A stretch of 64,000 nt of DNA from Alphaproteobacteria bacterium (GTDB lineage: Bacteria > Pseudomonadota > Alphaproteobacteria > Caulobacterales > Maricaulaceae): positions 1 to 64,000 of the forward strand of contig JAJRSJ010000033.1 in assembly GCA_024278855.1 (NCBI GenBank), in the 5' to 3' direction. Positions 25,515 through 34,485 of this stretch are shown here, in pieces. The notes below the pieces were generated by a model. That model had not been told where the DNA came from, ran no database searches, and worked only from the letters and a program-made list of their open reading frames with translations. The number at the start of each line of letters is the position of its first letter. The stretch's first letter is position 1. The translations under genes were made by a program, and so were the position numbers.

Positions 25515-26936
25515 TTAGGCGGCGCATAGCCTTATCTCCGCTAGCAATTCCTCAATGGTCTCCACACTTGTCAGCGGGTTCATTACGGATAGGCGCAGAT
25601 AACGCACGCCGTTTATTTCTGCTGTGGTGATGTAGAAACTTCCTCGCTTCAGTATTTTCTCCCGTAGGGCCAATTGTGCCTCATTGTCGTCAACACCGTC
25701 ATATTTAAAGCACAATATGTTGGCTTCGGGCCTGTAGGGGCAGGTGAAATCTGGCTGGGCGTTTATCAGTTCGTAAAATTTTCTTGTGTTATCGTAGCTC
25801 TTTTCCACAAACCCCGCCAAGCCTTGTTCGCCTTCCATGGCTAGCACCCAGAACAGTTTTGCGCCTAGAGCCGATTTGGTACATTCCACGGCGTAAGGCC
25901 CAACATCAAAACCTATTTGGTCTTCACCGTAAAAGATATAGCTCGCGTCTTGGTGAAATGTGCCCACCATGGATTTCTGGTCTTTGAAAAGTATAGCCGC
26001 ACACAAAGCTGAGGTACGCAGCATTTTATGGGCGTCCCAAGTTACACTGTCGGCGCGGGCCATGCCTTTCATGAGGTGTCGTTCTTTTTGGGATAGCAAG
26101 GCGGACGCACCGTGGGCGCCGTCCACGTGTAGCCACAAATTATGGCGTTCGCAAAATTCCGCCACCTCGTCGATGGGGTCGTAAAGCCCGGTGGCCGTGG
26201 TGCAAGCATTGATTGATACCATAAACACTTTTTGGCCGGCGTCGCAGGCCTTACGAAATGTCTCCTCCAGTTTTTCGGGTCGCAATACATCCAGATCATT
26301 GACGGGCGCAGTGCGGATGGCGTTTTGGCCAAACCCGGCAATGGAGACGGCGCGAGCTAATGAATAGTGCGTTGCTGCGGGCGCGATAATAGCCAGGTCA
26401 TGGGGCGTTCCTTCAGTCCACGCATTTGGGGCAGCTTGGGCGCGAGCCGCAAGAACGGCGGTTAAGTTGGCCAGGGAGCCGCCGTGGGTTAGTACACCTG
26501 CGCCGTTATCTGGATTGGCATCAAACCCGTCAATTGCGCCTGTAAACCACCCGCATTTTTCCAACATCCAGTTAACCACAACCCGTTCAATCACACTGGC
26601 GGTCGGCCCCATTTCGTACACGGCCATTGGATTGTTGATAACCCCGTGGATCATATCAGCAATGCTTGCGCCTTCATGGGGTACGGCTACCTGATGGCCA
26701 ATAAAACCCGGATGGTGCATATGTTGGGAATGTTCAAGATAGGGGGTCAGAAACTCCCCATAATTATCTGCGCCCAGACCACCTTTGCGGATCCAGTTTG
26801 AGAGCTGCATTTCTCCCGCCAAAAATTCGGGGTTTTTCTGGCGCACTACATGGGTTTTTGCGGTGCGGCTTTCTTCGGTGTAGACTTCCAAAGCGGCCAG
26901 TACTTTTGCCGATAATGTGTTTGATGGTTTGGTCAT
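25515..26936 (-). CDS. PLP-dependent group II amino acid decarboxylase
   Basis: A 473-aa pyridoxal-phosphate decarboxylase of the glutamate / diaminobutyrate / aromatic-L-amino-acid family. Motifs: GVLTHGGSLANLTA (phosphate-binding), ATHYSLARA with His190 that stacks on PLP, WLHVDGAHGA with Asp272, and VTWDAHKML with the Schiff-base Lys304. The family is certain; substrate is not, though overall length and HPGFIGHQV look like the diaminobutyrate/aromatic branch. It stands alone, divergent from ggt across 81 bp. Confidence 0.88.
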   Translation of the reverse strand: MTKPSNTLSAKVLAALEVYTEESRTAKTHVVRQKNPEFLAGEMQLSNWIRKGGLGADNYGEFLTPYLEHSQHMHHPGFIGHQVAVPHEGASIADMIHGVINNPMAVYEMGPTASVIERVVVNWMLEKCGWFTGAIDGFDANPDNGAGVLTHGGSLANLTAVLAARAQAAPNAWTEGTPHDLAIIAPAATHYSLARAVSIAGFGQNAIRTAPVNDLDVLRPEKLEETFRKACDAGQKVFMVSINACTTATGLYDPIDEVAEFCERHNLWLHVDGAHGASALLSQKERHLMKGMARADSVTWDAHKMLRTSALCAAILFKDQKSMVGTFHQDASYIFYGEDQIGFDVGPYAVECTKSALGAKLFWVLAMEGEQGLAGFVEKSYDNTRKFYELINAQPDFTCPYRPEANILCFKYDGVDDNEAQLALREKILKRGSFYITTAEINGVRYLRLSVMNPLTSVETIEELLAEIRLCAA

Positions 26937-27017
26937 GGATTAGAACTTTACAATGTTTTCGCCAACGTCCTATAAGTTGCGTCCTATAGCTAGGCTTGAA
27001 CCTGTTGGAGATATGGC

Positions 27018-28790
27018 ATGAAGCGTAATTTGATTTTATCAGCCCTTTTGGCATTGGCAATAACCAGTTGCCAAAAAAACCAAATGCCAGAGACAGTAAT
27101 TTCCTCGCCAATGATTTCCTCAAAGGTCGGGCAAATGGCGACAGCCCTTAACCCCTACGCTAAAGGCATGGTGGCTGCCGCTAACCCCCATGCCGCCCGG
27201 GCCGGCATTGAAGCTTTACGCGCTGGCGGCTCCGCCGTTGATGCGGCCATTGCCGTTCAAGCGGTGCTTGGCCTGGTCGAGCCGCACAGCTCCGGTATTG
27301 CGGGTGGGGCTTTCATGGTGTGTTACGACGCAAGCACAGGCAAAGTCACCGCCTATAATGGCCGCGAGACGGCCCCTGCGGCTGTAAATGAAGGCCTGTT
27401 TTTGGGTGCGGACGGTAAGCCTCTACGTTATCTGGACGGCATAGTGTCTGGGCGTTCAACTGGTGTGCCGGGCGTTATCGCTATGCTGCATATGGCCCAC
27501 ACTGACCACGGTAAACGGGCATGGGCTGATAATTTTAACGCCGGCATTACGTTGGCCGAAGACGGGTTCGAAGTCAGCCCGCGCATGGCTATGTTGGTAA
27601 AAATTGCGGCAAATTACGCACTTAAAAACCAAGCCGCTGCCCGCGATTATTTTTTCCACAAAGACGGCTCACCCATCGAAGCCGGGTTTCGCCGGGATAA
27701 TCAGCCCTACGCTGCGTCTTTGCGGGCCATCGCCAATGATTACCGCGCTATGTATGAAGGCCCGCTCGCCGAGGCGATTATTGCTGCCGTGGGCGAAGAG
27801 CCGCGCCCCGGCCTGCTGACACTGGGCGACATGAAAACCTACAAGCCGCAAAAAACGGATGCTCTATGTTCGCCGTACCGGGATTATTTCTTGTGCGGGG
27901 CCGTGCCGCCTTCGTCCGGCGGCATTGCTGTACAAAGCATACTGGGTCAGCTTGCCAATTTTGATATGAAGGCCCTTTTTGACAAAGGTACAATGCGGCC
28001 AACACTGGGCGGTTGGCATGTGTTTGCCGAAGCAAGTGCGCTGGCCTATGCGGACCGGGATTTATATGGGGCAGATCCGGACTTTGTTGAAGTGCCGACC
28101 AGAGGGCTATTAGCGGTTGATTATTTGAAATCCCGTGCCGATCTTATCTCAATGGACGCAAGCCTGAAAGACGTGAAAGCGGGTAATCCAGCCGGCTTCA
28201 AGCCGGGTAAAGATGCGACGCCGGACGTGCCGGGTACGTCACATTTTTCCATTGTTGATAAATGGGGCAATGTTGTATCCATGACCACCACGGTTGAAAG
28301 CTTGTTCGGCTCTCAGCGCATGGCCGGCGGGTTTATGCTCAACAACCAGCTCACGGATTTTTCTTTTGCACCAAAAGATAAAGCCGGCAACCTCATTGCC
28401 AATCGCCCCGGCCCCGGCAAACGCCCGCGCTCGTCCATGGCGCCCCATATTGTGTTTGACCAAGACGGCGGGTTTGCCTTCGCCACCGGATCGCCCGGCG
28501 GTTCTTCTATTATTGCCTATACGGCTAAAACCATGGTTGCCATGGTTGACTGGGACATGTCACCACAACAAGCCGCAGATCTGGCCAATGTCATTTCGCG
28601 AAACGGCTCGGTTCGACTTGAAGAGGCGGGGCTTGCCCCTGAAATTATTTCAGGTCTGGAGGATTTGGGCCATAAGGTTGTACGCTCCAAGGGCGAGATT
28701 TCCGGCATACACATCATCCGCAAACCCCCGGACGGCAGTTATGAGGGCGGCGCAGATCCCCGACGCGAAGGCGTCGTTCTTGAGGAATAA
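27018..28790 (+). CDS. ggt: Gamma-glutamyltransferase (lipoprotein form)
   Basis: A 590-aa autoprocessed gamma-glutamyl transpeptidase that cleaves glutathione and other gamma-glutamyl compounds in the periplasm. The N-terminus is a lipoprotein signal (LALAITSC). The large-subunit start has NPHAARAGIEALRAGGSAVDAA, and the autoprocessing Thr407 is in GTSHFSIVDKWGN, followed by NNQLTDFSF and the glycine-rich SPGGSSII. The start ATG follows GGAG. The last ~9 codons form the first unit of a 30-bp tandem repeat that continues past the stop (28765-28869). Confidence 0.94.
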   Translation: MKRNLILSALLALAITSCQKNQMPETVISSPMISSKVGQMATALNPYAKGMVAAANPHAARAGIEALRAGGSAVDAAIAVQAVLGLVEPHSSGIAGGAFMVCYDASTGKVTAYNGRETAPAAVNEGLFLGADGKPLRYLDGIVSGRSTGVPGVIAMLHMAHTDHGKRAWADNFNAGITLAEDGFEVSPRMAMLVKIAANYALKNQAAARDYFFHKDGSPIEAGFRRDNQPYAASLRAIANDYRAMYEGPLAEAIIAAVGEEPRPGLLTLGDMKTYKPQKTDALCSPYRDYFLCGAVPPSSGGIAVQSILGQLANFDMKALFDKGTMRPTLGGWHVFAEASALAYADRDLYGADPDFVEVPTRGLLAVDYLKSRADLISMDASLKDVKAGNPAGFKPGKDATPDVPGTSHFSIVDKWGNVVSMTTTVESLFGSQRMAGGFMLNNQLTDFSFAPKDKAGNLIANRPGPGKRPRSSMAPHIVFDQDGGFAFATGSPGGSSIIAYTAKTMVAMVDWDMSPQQAADLANVISRNGSVRLEEAGLAPEIISGLEDLGHKVVRSKGEISGIHIIRKPPDGSYEGGADPRREGVVLEE

Positions 28791-28869
28791 AGGCGCGAAG
28801 GCGTCGTTGTTGCAGAATAAAGGCGCGAAAGCGTCGTTGTTGCAGAATAAAAGGCACGAAGGCGTAGCC
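28765..28869. repeat. 30-bp tandem repeat, about 3.5 copies, spanning the ggt stop codon
   Basis: Units start at 28765, 28795, 28825 and (partial, one base out of phase) 28856. The unit reads GCGAAGGCGTCGTTGTTGCA then GAATAAAGGC. The first unit encodes the last residues of ggt and contains its TAA; later units repeat the stop. Units are nearly identical, suggesting recent slippage duplication. It ends about 20 bp before the yraN 3' end. Confidence 0.85.
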
Positions 28870-28887
28870 AAATGCGAAATAGGGTTT

Positions 28888-29274
28888 TTAAAAACCGCGC
28901 CATGCATCTGCTACGTGCCGCACGCGCACACCTGCCACATAAACCGCATCGAACCTGATGTTCAAATCTGCCAAACCATTCTTGTGGGCCTGATAAAAAT
29001 AGGCCGCCTCTTGGATACGCGACACATCGGCCCGGTGTAGTGCCGCCTTGGCCTGTTCCAAGCTTGGCCGGTTTTTAACCTCGATAATGGCCAAAATATT
29101 GCCTTTGCGCGCGATCACGTCTATTTCTCCAAATGGCGTTTTATGGCGCATTTCCAAAATTTTATATCCTTTTAGACGCAACAGCCATGCCGCTATGCTT
29201 TCGGCCCGTCGCCCCCTAGTTTCAGCCTGTTTGCGAGAGCTTTTTCTGGATTGTTTTTTGGCTTTAATCTTCAT
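28888..29274 (-). CDS. YraN family protein (UPF0102, nuclease-like)
   Basis: A 128-aa restriction-endonuclease-fold protein of unknown function. Motifs: RGRRAESIAAWLLRLKGYKIL, given in parts as RRAESIAAW and LKGYKIL, then FGEIDVIARKGN and IIEVKNR (the D...E-x-K triad), RIQEAA and RFDAVYV. A basic 20-residue N-terminal tail precedes it. It overlaps rsmI by 11 nt, the standard rsmI-yraN order. The expected downstream gshB is not here. Confidence 0.92.
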   Translation of the reverse strand: MKIKAKKQSRKSSRKQAETRGRRAESIAAWLLRLKGYKILEMRHKTPFGEIDVIARKGNILAIIEVKNRPSLEQAKAALHRADVSRIQEAAYFYQAHKNGLADLNIRFDAVYVAGVRVRHVADAWRGF

Positions 29275-30223
29275 TTTTTAGCTTGAGAGCTACGGCGTAA
29301 ACATCGCGTTTTTTATGACCGCTTAGGGCTGCAATTTGGGCGGCGGCCCGCTTGACGCCTTCGGTTTTAATGAGGGGGCGCAGTGCGGTGCGCAACCGGG
29401 TTTCGTCCCAAGGCTCAGGCGCATTGGGCGGCGCAATAACCAGTACAATTTCCCCGCGCAAAGGCGTTTCTTTAATTCTCGCAAGCAATTCTCTAGCGGT
29501 ACCGCGTAATATTTCTTCGTATTTTTTTGTCAGCTCGCGGGCAATGGCAATTTGTCTGTCCCCGAATACGGTCAAAATATCCTCAAGGCTAGCGGTGATA
29601 CGTTTAGCCGTTTCAAAATAAATCAGGCTTGCAGGCACGTTTTGTACGTCTTCTAACGCCCGTTTGCGGGCGGCGAATTTGGGCGGCAAAAATCCGGCAA
29701 ACATAAATTTGTCCGGCGGCATGCCGGAGCTAACCAAACCGGCGAGCACCGCACTTGCGCCCGGAACCGAAAATACGGGCAAGCCCGCATCAATACAAGC
29801 CCGCGCCAGTTTATAGCCCGGATCATTGATTAAAGGCGTTCCTGCATCGCTAATCAAGGCGGCGGATTTTCCCGACATTATGCTTTTTATCACACTGGGT
29901 AGTTTCTTTGCCACATTATGGTCATGATAGGCGGTTACGGACGCTTTGATTTTATAGGCATTTAGTAATATGCGCGCCCGGCGCGTGTCTTCTGCCAAGA
30001 CCAGATCGGCACTGGACAGTGTGTCAAGAGCGCGTAATGTGATATCGCGTAAATTGCCAATGGGTGTGGCGACAAGATACAGGCCTGCGTCTAGCTTTTC
30101 CGTCTTTACGTGGGCCTTTACGTGGGTCTGGGCAAGTTTGGCATGATGTTCGGCCGGGCGTGTGTTTTTGGATTGCGCGGGCGCGCTTGCGCTTATAAGG
30201 TCTGGTGAATTGATGTCGGGCAC
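29264..30223 (-). CDS. rsmI: 16S rRNA (cytidine-1402-2'-O)-methyltransferase
   Basis: SAM-dependent methyltransferase of the tetrapyrrole-methylase fold that modifies C1402 in the ribosomal decoding centre. Motifs: LYLVATPIGNLRDITLRAL, then VLAEDTRR, SDAGTPLINDPGY, VPGASAVLAGLVSSG and FAGFLPPK. The ~45 residues before the domain are low complexity and include a short duplication (THVKAHVK, from the 12-bp repeat TTACGTGGGCCT near 30110-30135). The true start may be internal. It is divergent from the activator lipoprotein gene. Confidence 0.95.
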   Translation of the reverse strand: MPDINSPDLISASAPAQSKNTRPAEHHAKLAQTHVKAHVKTEKLDAGLYLVATPIGNLRDITLRALDTLSSADLVLAEDTRRARILLNAYKIKASVTAYHDHNVAKKLPSVIKSIMSGKSAALISDAGTPLINDPGYKLARACIDAGLPVFSVPGASAVLAGLVSSGMPPDKFMFAGFLPPKFAARKRALEDVQNVPASLIYFETAKRITASLEDILTVFGDRQIAIARELTKKYEEILRGTARELLARIKETPLRGEIVLVIAPPNAPEPWDETRLRTALRPLIKTEGVKRAAAQIAALSGHKKRDVYAVALKLKNED

Positions 30224-30281
30224 ATATATCCTTTGTGGTTTATCCCTTGGAGTGGTTTGTTATTTGGATTAGGGAATAAAT

Positions 30282-31748
30282 ATGACAACTTGCAATAAAG
30301 CTTACGAGACGCTAGCGCAAAAAGCGAGAGGCTTTGTCAAACAAACCGGGCTTTGGTCACGGAACACGCCCCGGTTTTGGAATATATCTAAGTCTTGGAA
30401 TATATCTGGGAATATATCTGGGCTTTGCAATAAACTGGTTGTCTTTCTGGTCGGGACACTGTTCGTCTTATTGCTCAGTGCCTGTGCAACCACGTCTCCC
30501 GGCCCCTATACGCCTGACCCAACCGGGCCAACCACAACCCGTATGCCCGCACCCATTGAGCCGGGCGGGCCTCAGGGCGTTACTGAAACTACGGGAAATA
30601 ACGGCGTAGCACCAACCACCCAACCAGAAAGTACACCTGAAATTCAAGGCCTTACGCCCGCATTTATGGCCGGAAAAGACATCAAGCGCGTTGCTTTGCT
30701 CCTGCCGTTTTCAGCCAAATCAAAATCTTTGCGCCAAGAAGCAAATTCAATGCTTCGGGCTGCCGAACTGGCCATATTCAACCTTAATGACGACAATGTC
30801 TTGTTAATGACCCTAGACAGCGCCGGCACAGTAAAAGGCGCAGAACAAGCCGCTAAAACGGCGTTGGAGCAAGGGGCAGATATTATCTTGGGGCCTGTGC
30901 TTGCCAAATCCGTTCGGGCGGCTGGCGACATTGCCTATAGTGCCAATATTCCGGTCATCGGGTTTTCCACCGACACCAGTGTCGCTGGCATGGGTGTGTA
31001 TTTGCTTAGCTTCCCGCCAGAGGCCGAAGTTAGGCGCATTACCCAATTTGCCGCTGAGGCCGGGGCATCAAAATTCGCCTTTCTTGGCCCAACATCCACC
31101 TATGGCAAGCGGGTTCTTAATGCCTACTCTGGCGAAGTAACCCGCTTAGGCGGGCTTATGGCCGGGGTGGAAACCTATAAGGGAAAAGACATTACGGTAA
31201 TGCAAGAGCCTGCGGCGAGACTGGCCAATATGTTTCCGTCTCCCGAAGAAACCGCCGAAAACCCTGAGTTTGACGACCCTTACCACGTAATTTTACTGCC
31301 CGAAGGCGGCACGGCTTTGCGGTCTTTGGCACCTTTGCTGACATTTTATAATGAAAACACCCGCCATGTGCAAATCATGGGAACGGGCCTGTGGAACCGA
31401 GATGAAGCGGCAAAAGAGCCGGCTTTGGCGGGCGGAATTTTTGCCGGCCCGGACATGGAAGGCAGGTTGGTTTTTAATGCCAATTATGATGCAAGCTACG
31501 CCGAAGACCCGTCAAGGCTCGCCTCTCTTGCTTTTGATGCGGTCAATATTGCCGCTTTTATCGCCGAAGCAGATATAGGCGAACGCCGCTTGCGCTTGAT
31601 TGACCCGGCGGGGTTTTTCGGGGTTGACGGCCTGATACGTTTCACACCCCAAGGCACGCCTGAGCGCGGGCTAGCAGTATACCAGATACAGCGCGGACGT
31701 TTTGTGGTCATCAGCGCCGCACCAAAATCAACAGTTGGGGCGTTTTAA
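30282..31748 (+). CDS. Penicillin-binding protein activator (LpoA/YraM-like lipoprotein)
   Basis: A 488-aa lipoprotein with a type I periplasmic-binding-protein fold (RVALLLPFSAKSKSLRQEA, ADIILGPVLAKSV, PVIGFSTDTSVAG, FAFLGPTSTYG). The family (LppC/LpoA) stimulates bifunctional PBPs from the outer membrane. The hydrophobic segment and lipobox LLSAC lie near residues 47-66, so ~45 residues precede the signal peptide, including a WNIS-type repeat from a locally duplicated GGAATATATCT. The real start may be downstream, but no good alternative was found. Divergent from rsmI-yraN, the usual yra cluster order. Confidence 0.85.
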   Translation: MTTCNKAYETLAQKARGFVKQTGLWSRNTPRFWNISKSWNISGNISGLCNKLVVFLVGTLFVLLLSACATTSPGPYTPDPTGPTTTRMPAPIEPGGPQGVTETTGNNGVAPTTQPESTPEIQGLTPAFMAGKDIKRVALLLPFSAKSKSLRQEANSMLRAAELAIFNLNDDNVLLMTLDSAGTVKGAEQAAKTALEQGADIILGPVLAKSVRAAGDIAYSANIPVIGFSTDTSVAGMGVYLLSFPPEAEVRRITQFAAEAGASKFAFLGPTSTYGKRVLNAYSGEVTRLGGLMAGVETYKGKDITVMQEPAARLANMFPSPEETAENPEFDDPYHVILLPEGGTALRSLAPLLTFYNENTRHVQIMGTGLWNRDEAAKEPALAGGIFAGPDMEGRLVFNANYDASYAEDPSRLASLAFDAVNIAAFIAEADIGERRLRLIDPAGFFGVDGLIRFTPQGTPERGLAVYQIQRGRFVVISAAPKSTVGAF

Positions 31749-32905
31749 GCAAGCAATTCATTGCACAAACTATCAAGCAGCAGCCGACCTTGTGCGGTGG
31801 CTGACAATTGGTCTTTTGACCTTGTTAACAGTCCGGCATTTTCGAACTCCAATATTTTATCAACCGCGAGAGCCGTGCCAGAGATTTGTCGGTAGCGCGC
31901 AAGGCTGATACCGTCCGTAATGCGCAAGCCCATCAGCACATATTCCGCGCCCCAGGATTTTGGACTTAATATTTCGCGGTTGCCCTAAGCACTGTCTAGG
32001 GCATCGCCTAACGCATTTGTCTGCTCAATATAATCTTTGGGTTTGTGGGCGGCTATGGTTGCGCTGCGTACACCGTCTATTGTCAAGCGGCCGTGCGCGC
32101 CCGGCCCGACGCCAATATAGTCGCCGCCCTGCCAATAGACCAGATTGTGCCGCGAACGGGCGGTTTTATTTTTGGCAAAATTTGACACTTCATATTGCTC
32201 AAACCCTGCCTCGGATAATATTTGTGTTTTAAGCTCGAACATGTCCGCGCTCATATCCGGGTTTACGGCTTTATCAACACCGCGCGCTTGCGCTTTACCA
32301 AAGGCGGTCCCCGGCTCTATGGTCAATTGATAGGCGGAAATATGAGTGACGCCAACGCCCAATGCCAAGCACAAATCCGTTTCCAACATATCCAAACCTT
32401 GACCTGTCCACCCATAAATCAAATCTGCTGACACGCGCTGCATAACCGTTGCCGCCAACTCCAACACGGATTTAGCCGCCTGTCCGGTATGGTCACGGCC
32501 CAAAAATGCCAATGCCCGATCATCAAAACTTTGCACACCTACGGACAAGCGCTCTATGCCTGCGGCTAGCCAACCGGCTAAGCTTTTCGTGTCTATGTCT
32601 TTGGGGTTGGCCTCTAGCCCAATTTCCATATCCTTCGCCGCACGCCATAAATGCGCGGCCCGCTCAATAATCCGTCCTAAATTTTGCGCCGACAACAAGG
32701 ACGGTGTACCGCCGCCAAAATGAATGCTGACAAGCCTGCGCGCGCCGCTTTGCTGTCGCCAATAGTCCATGTCTACCAATATTGCGTCCACTAGAGCCTC
32801 TGCCATATCCGGCTTGTCCGGTTTGTTTTTATAGATGTTAAAATCGCAATAGGGGCAAATACGTGAACAATACGGCCAGTGGATATAAAGGGCGATATCG
32901 TCCAT
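31745..32905 (-). pseudogene. hemW: HemW-like radical SAM protein split by an in-frame TAG
   Basis: HemW is a coproporphyrinogen-III-oxidase-like radical SAM protein that acts as a heme chaperone. The 306-codon N-terminal piece (31985-32905) carries the CX3CX2C cluster motif (YCSRICPYC), HFGGGTPS, IGLEANP and YQLTIEPGT. It ends at TAG 31987-31985, and the same frame continues with GNREILSPKSWGAEYVLMGL and GISLARY to the stop at 31745. Repaired, it would be about 386 aa, the normal HemW length. CAG to TAG is one transition. The start overlaps the rdgB stop by 1 nt (TAATG), and the end overlaps the activator gene by 4 nt. Confidence 0.85.
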
Positions 32906-33540
32906 TAGTTTTGGGGGGAGGCTTTGGGAAACCAGGCTTTGATGAATTTGGCAAATGCGTCGGCGCGGTGGCTTTTAGCGTGTTTTTCGCCGGGGTCGAT
33001 TTGCGCGAAAGTTTGTCTGTCGCCGCTTGCCACAAAAACCGGATCATAGCCAAAACCTTTATCGCCCCGAGGCGGCCAGACAATGCGGCCCTCCACCTTG
33101 CCTTCATATGTGTAAATATCGCCGCTAGGTAACGCCAATGACAGCGCACAAATAAACCTTGCCGTGTCTGGCCCGCCTGCCGCTTGCATTTTGCTGTGCA
33201 GTTTTTCCATAGCCGCTGAAAAGTCCCGACACCCATCCGCCTGCTCTGCCCATCGCGCTGAATAAATACCGGGCGCACCATCCAATGCATCCACCGCCAA
33301 CCCGCTATCATCCGACAAAGCCGCCATACCTGTTGCTTGTGCCGCTAATTTAGCCTTAAGCTCGGCATTGGCTGCGAATGTTTTTCCGGTCTCGACCGGA
33401 TCGATTAGGCCCAGATCAGAAGCGTTAAATACGTCTACATCATAGGGCCTGAGCAAATCGCGGATTTCTCGCACCTTGCCTTGGTTGTGGGATGCGACGA
33501 CCAGTTTTTTGAGGGGAGAATTCACAGAATTTCCTTGCAT
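32905..33540 (-). CDS. rdgB: Non-canonical purine NTP pyrophosphatase (RdgB/HAM1)
   Basis: Hydrolyses dITP, ITP and XTP to monophosphates to keep them out of nucleic acids. A 211-aa cytosolic protein with the family motifs VVASHNQGKVREI, ALSDDSGLAVDALDGAPGI (shown in part), SARWAE, GFGYDPVF and KHAKSHRADA. It is intact and precedes hemW with a 1-nt overlap, the usual alphaproteobacterial rdgB-hemW order. Confidence 0.94.
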   Translation of the reverse strand: MQGNSVNSPLKKLVVASHNQGKVREIRDLLRPYDVDVFNASDLGLIDPVETGKTFAANAELKAKLAAQATGMAALSDDSGLAVDALDGAPGIYSARWAEQADGCRDFSAAMEKLHSKMQAAGGPDTARFICALSLALPSGDIYTYEGKVEGRIVWPPRGDKGFGYDPVFVASGDRQTFAQIDPGEKHAKSHRADAFAKFIKAWFPKASPQN

Positions 33541-33671
33541 TGTTTCCGGGTCTGCCTAACCTGATTTTTACCAATGGTAAAGCCTACACATATTCTATTG
33601 TGTTTTTGTCTTGCCTTGGGGGCGATTATTGAATAACGATATGACTTATAAACAAAAGTCAAGGATGTTTT

Positions 33672-34232
33672 ATGGGTGTAGAGCCACTTTATCCTGAAGA
33701 AAATGACGGTGGGGCAGTCCGCGTAAAAGCAGGCCCGCCCATTGCATTTTTAAATGTCTTACTCACAGTGATTTGGTGGGCTGGTTGGGTGTTTTTGGGG
33801 TTGTTTATCTTGGTGTTTTTGTATGCGGGCCTAACGTTTACAGGGATCGAATCCTTTAAAAAGTCTTTTGTAGAAACAACACCGTTTTTGGTGCTAATAT
33901 CGTCAGGAAGCGTCATCATAGTCGCCTTGGTATTTTTGGTCATCGTCAAACAATTGCGCAAAATAAGCCATACCTTGGTGACGGGTGATCCATTTGTACC
34001 TGAAAATGCCAAACGTCTACGCAAGATCTGGATTGCCGTCGCAGCCGGGGAGATTATTCGCCTTGTTTCAACATTTGCAATTTCGTGGTTTAGCAAAACC
34101 ACCAATACGGTTGATTTGCAGGCTCCGGATTTACGCATATATGTTTGGTTTATGGTATTGGCCGTAATCATTCTTGCCGAAGTGTTTCGCGAAGGTGCGC
34201 GCCTGCGCCAAGATGCAAAGTTGACGGTGTAA
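33672..34232 (+). CDS. DUF2975 family four-helix membrane protein
   Basis: A 186-aa integral membrane protein with four hydrophobic helices (near residues 28-52, 70-95, 118-138 and 155-172). Between helices 2 and 3, KQLRKISHTLVTGDPFVPEN resembles the DUF2975 signature (I..G..F...N). Function is unknown. It is followed after 1 nt by a small HTH regulator; DUF2975-HTH pairs are widespread, suggesting the membrane protein controls or senses for the regulator. Confidence 0.8.
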   Translation: MGVEPLYPEENDGGAVRVKAGPPIAFLNVLLTVIWWAGWVFLGLFILVFLYAGLTFTGIESFKKSFVETTPFLVLISSGSVIIVALVFLVIVKQLRKISHTLVTGDPFVPENAKRLRKIWIAVAAGEIIRLVSTFAISWFSKTTNTVDLQAPDLRIYVWFMVLAVIILAEVFREGARLRQDAKLTV

Positions 34233-34233
34233 G

Positions 34234-34467
34234 ATGGGTATTCGTGTTAATCTTGACCGGGTGCTTTTAGATCGGCGTATGTCCCTGACCGAGCTTTCTG
34301 ACCGCATAGGCATTACTTTGGCTAATTTATCTATCTTAAAAACCGGGAAAGCCCGCGCTGTTCGTTTCTCAACCTTAAGCGCTTTGTGCCGGGAATTGAA
34401 TTGTCAGCCGGCGGATTTATTGGTTTATGAACCGGGCGAACACGAAAACAGCAAAGCGGCGGAATAA
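34234..34467 (+). CDS. Small XRE/YozG-like HTH transcriptional regulator
   Basis: A 77-aa helix-turn-helix protein: LDRVLLDRRMSLTELSDRIG (helices 1-2), ITLANLSILKTGKARAVRFS (recognition region) and LCRELNCQPADLLVYE, as in YozG-type regulators. It starts 1 nt after the DUF2975 stop, so the two are co-translated. It probably autoregulates the pair; targets are unknown. Confidence 0.88.
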   Translation: MGIRVNLDRVLLDRRMSLTELSDRIGITLANLSILKTGKARAVRFSTLSALCRELNCQPADLLVYEPGEHENSKAAE

Positions 34468-34485
34468 ACACGCGGAATAAACATT

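Noticed and set aside
28765-28869. Possible CRISPR array
   Set aside because: The 30-bp units are contiguous with no spacers and no cas genes are near; it is a simple tandem repeat.
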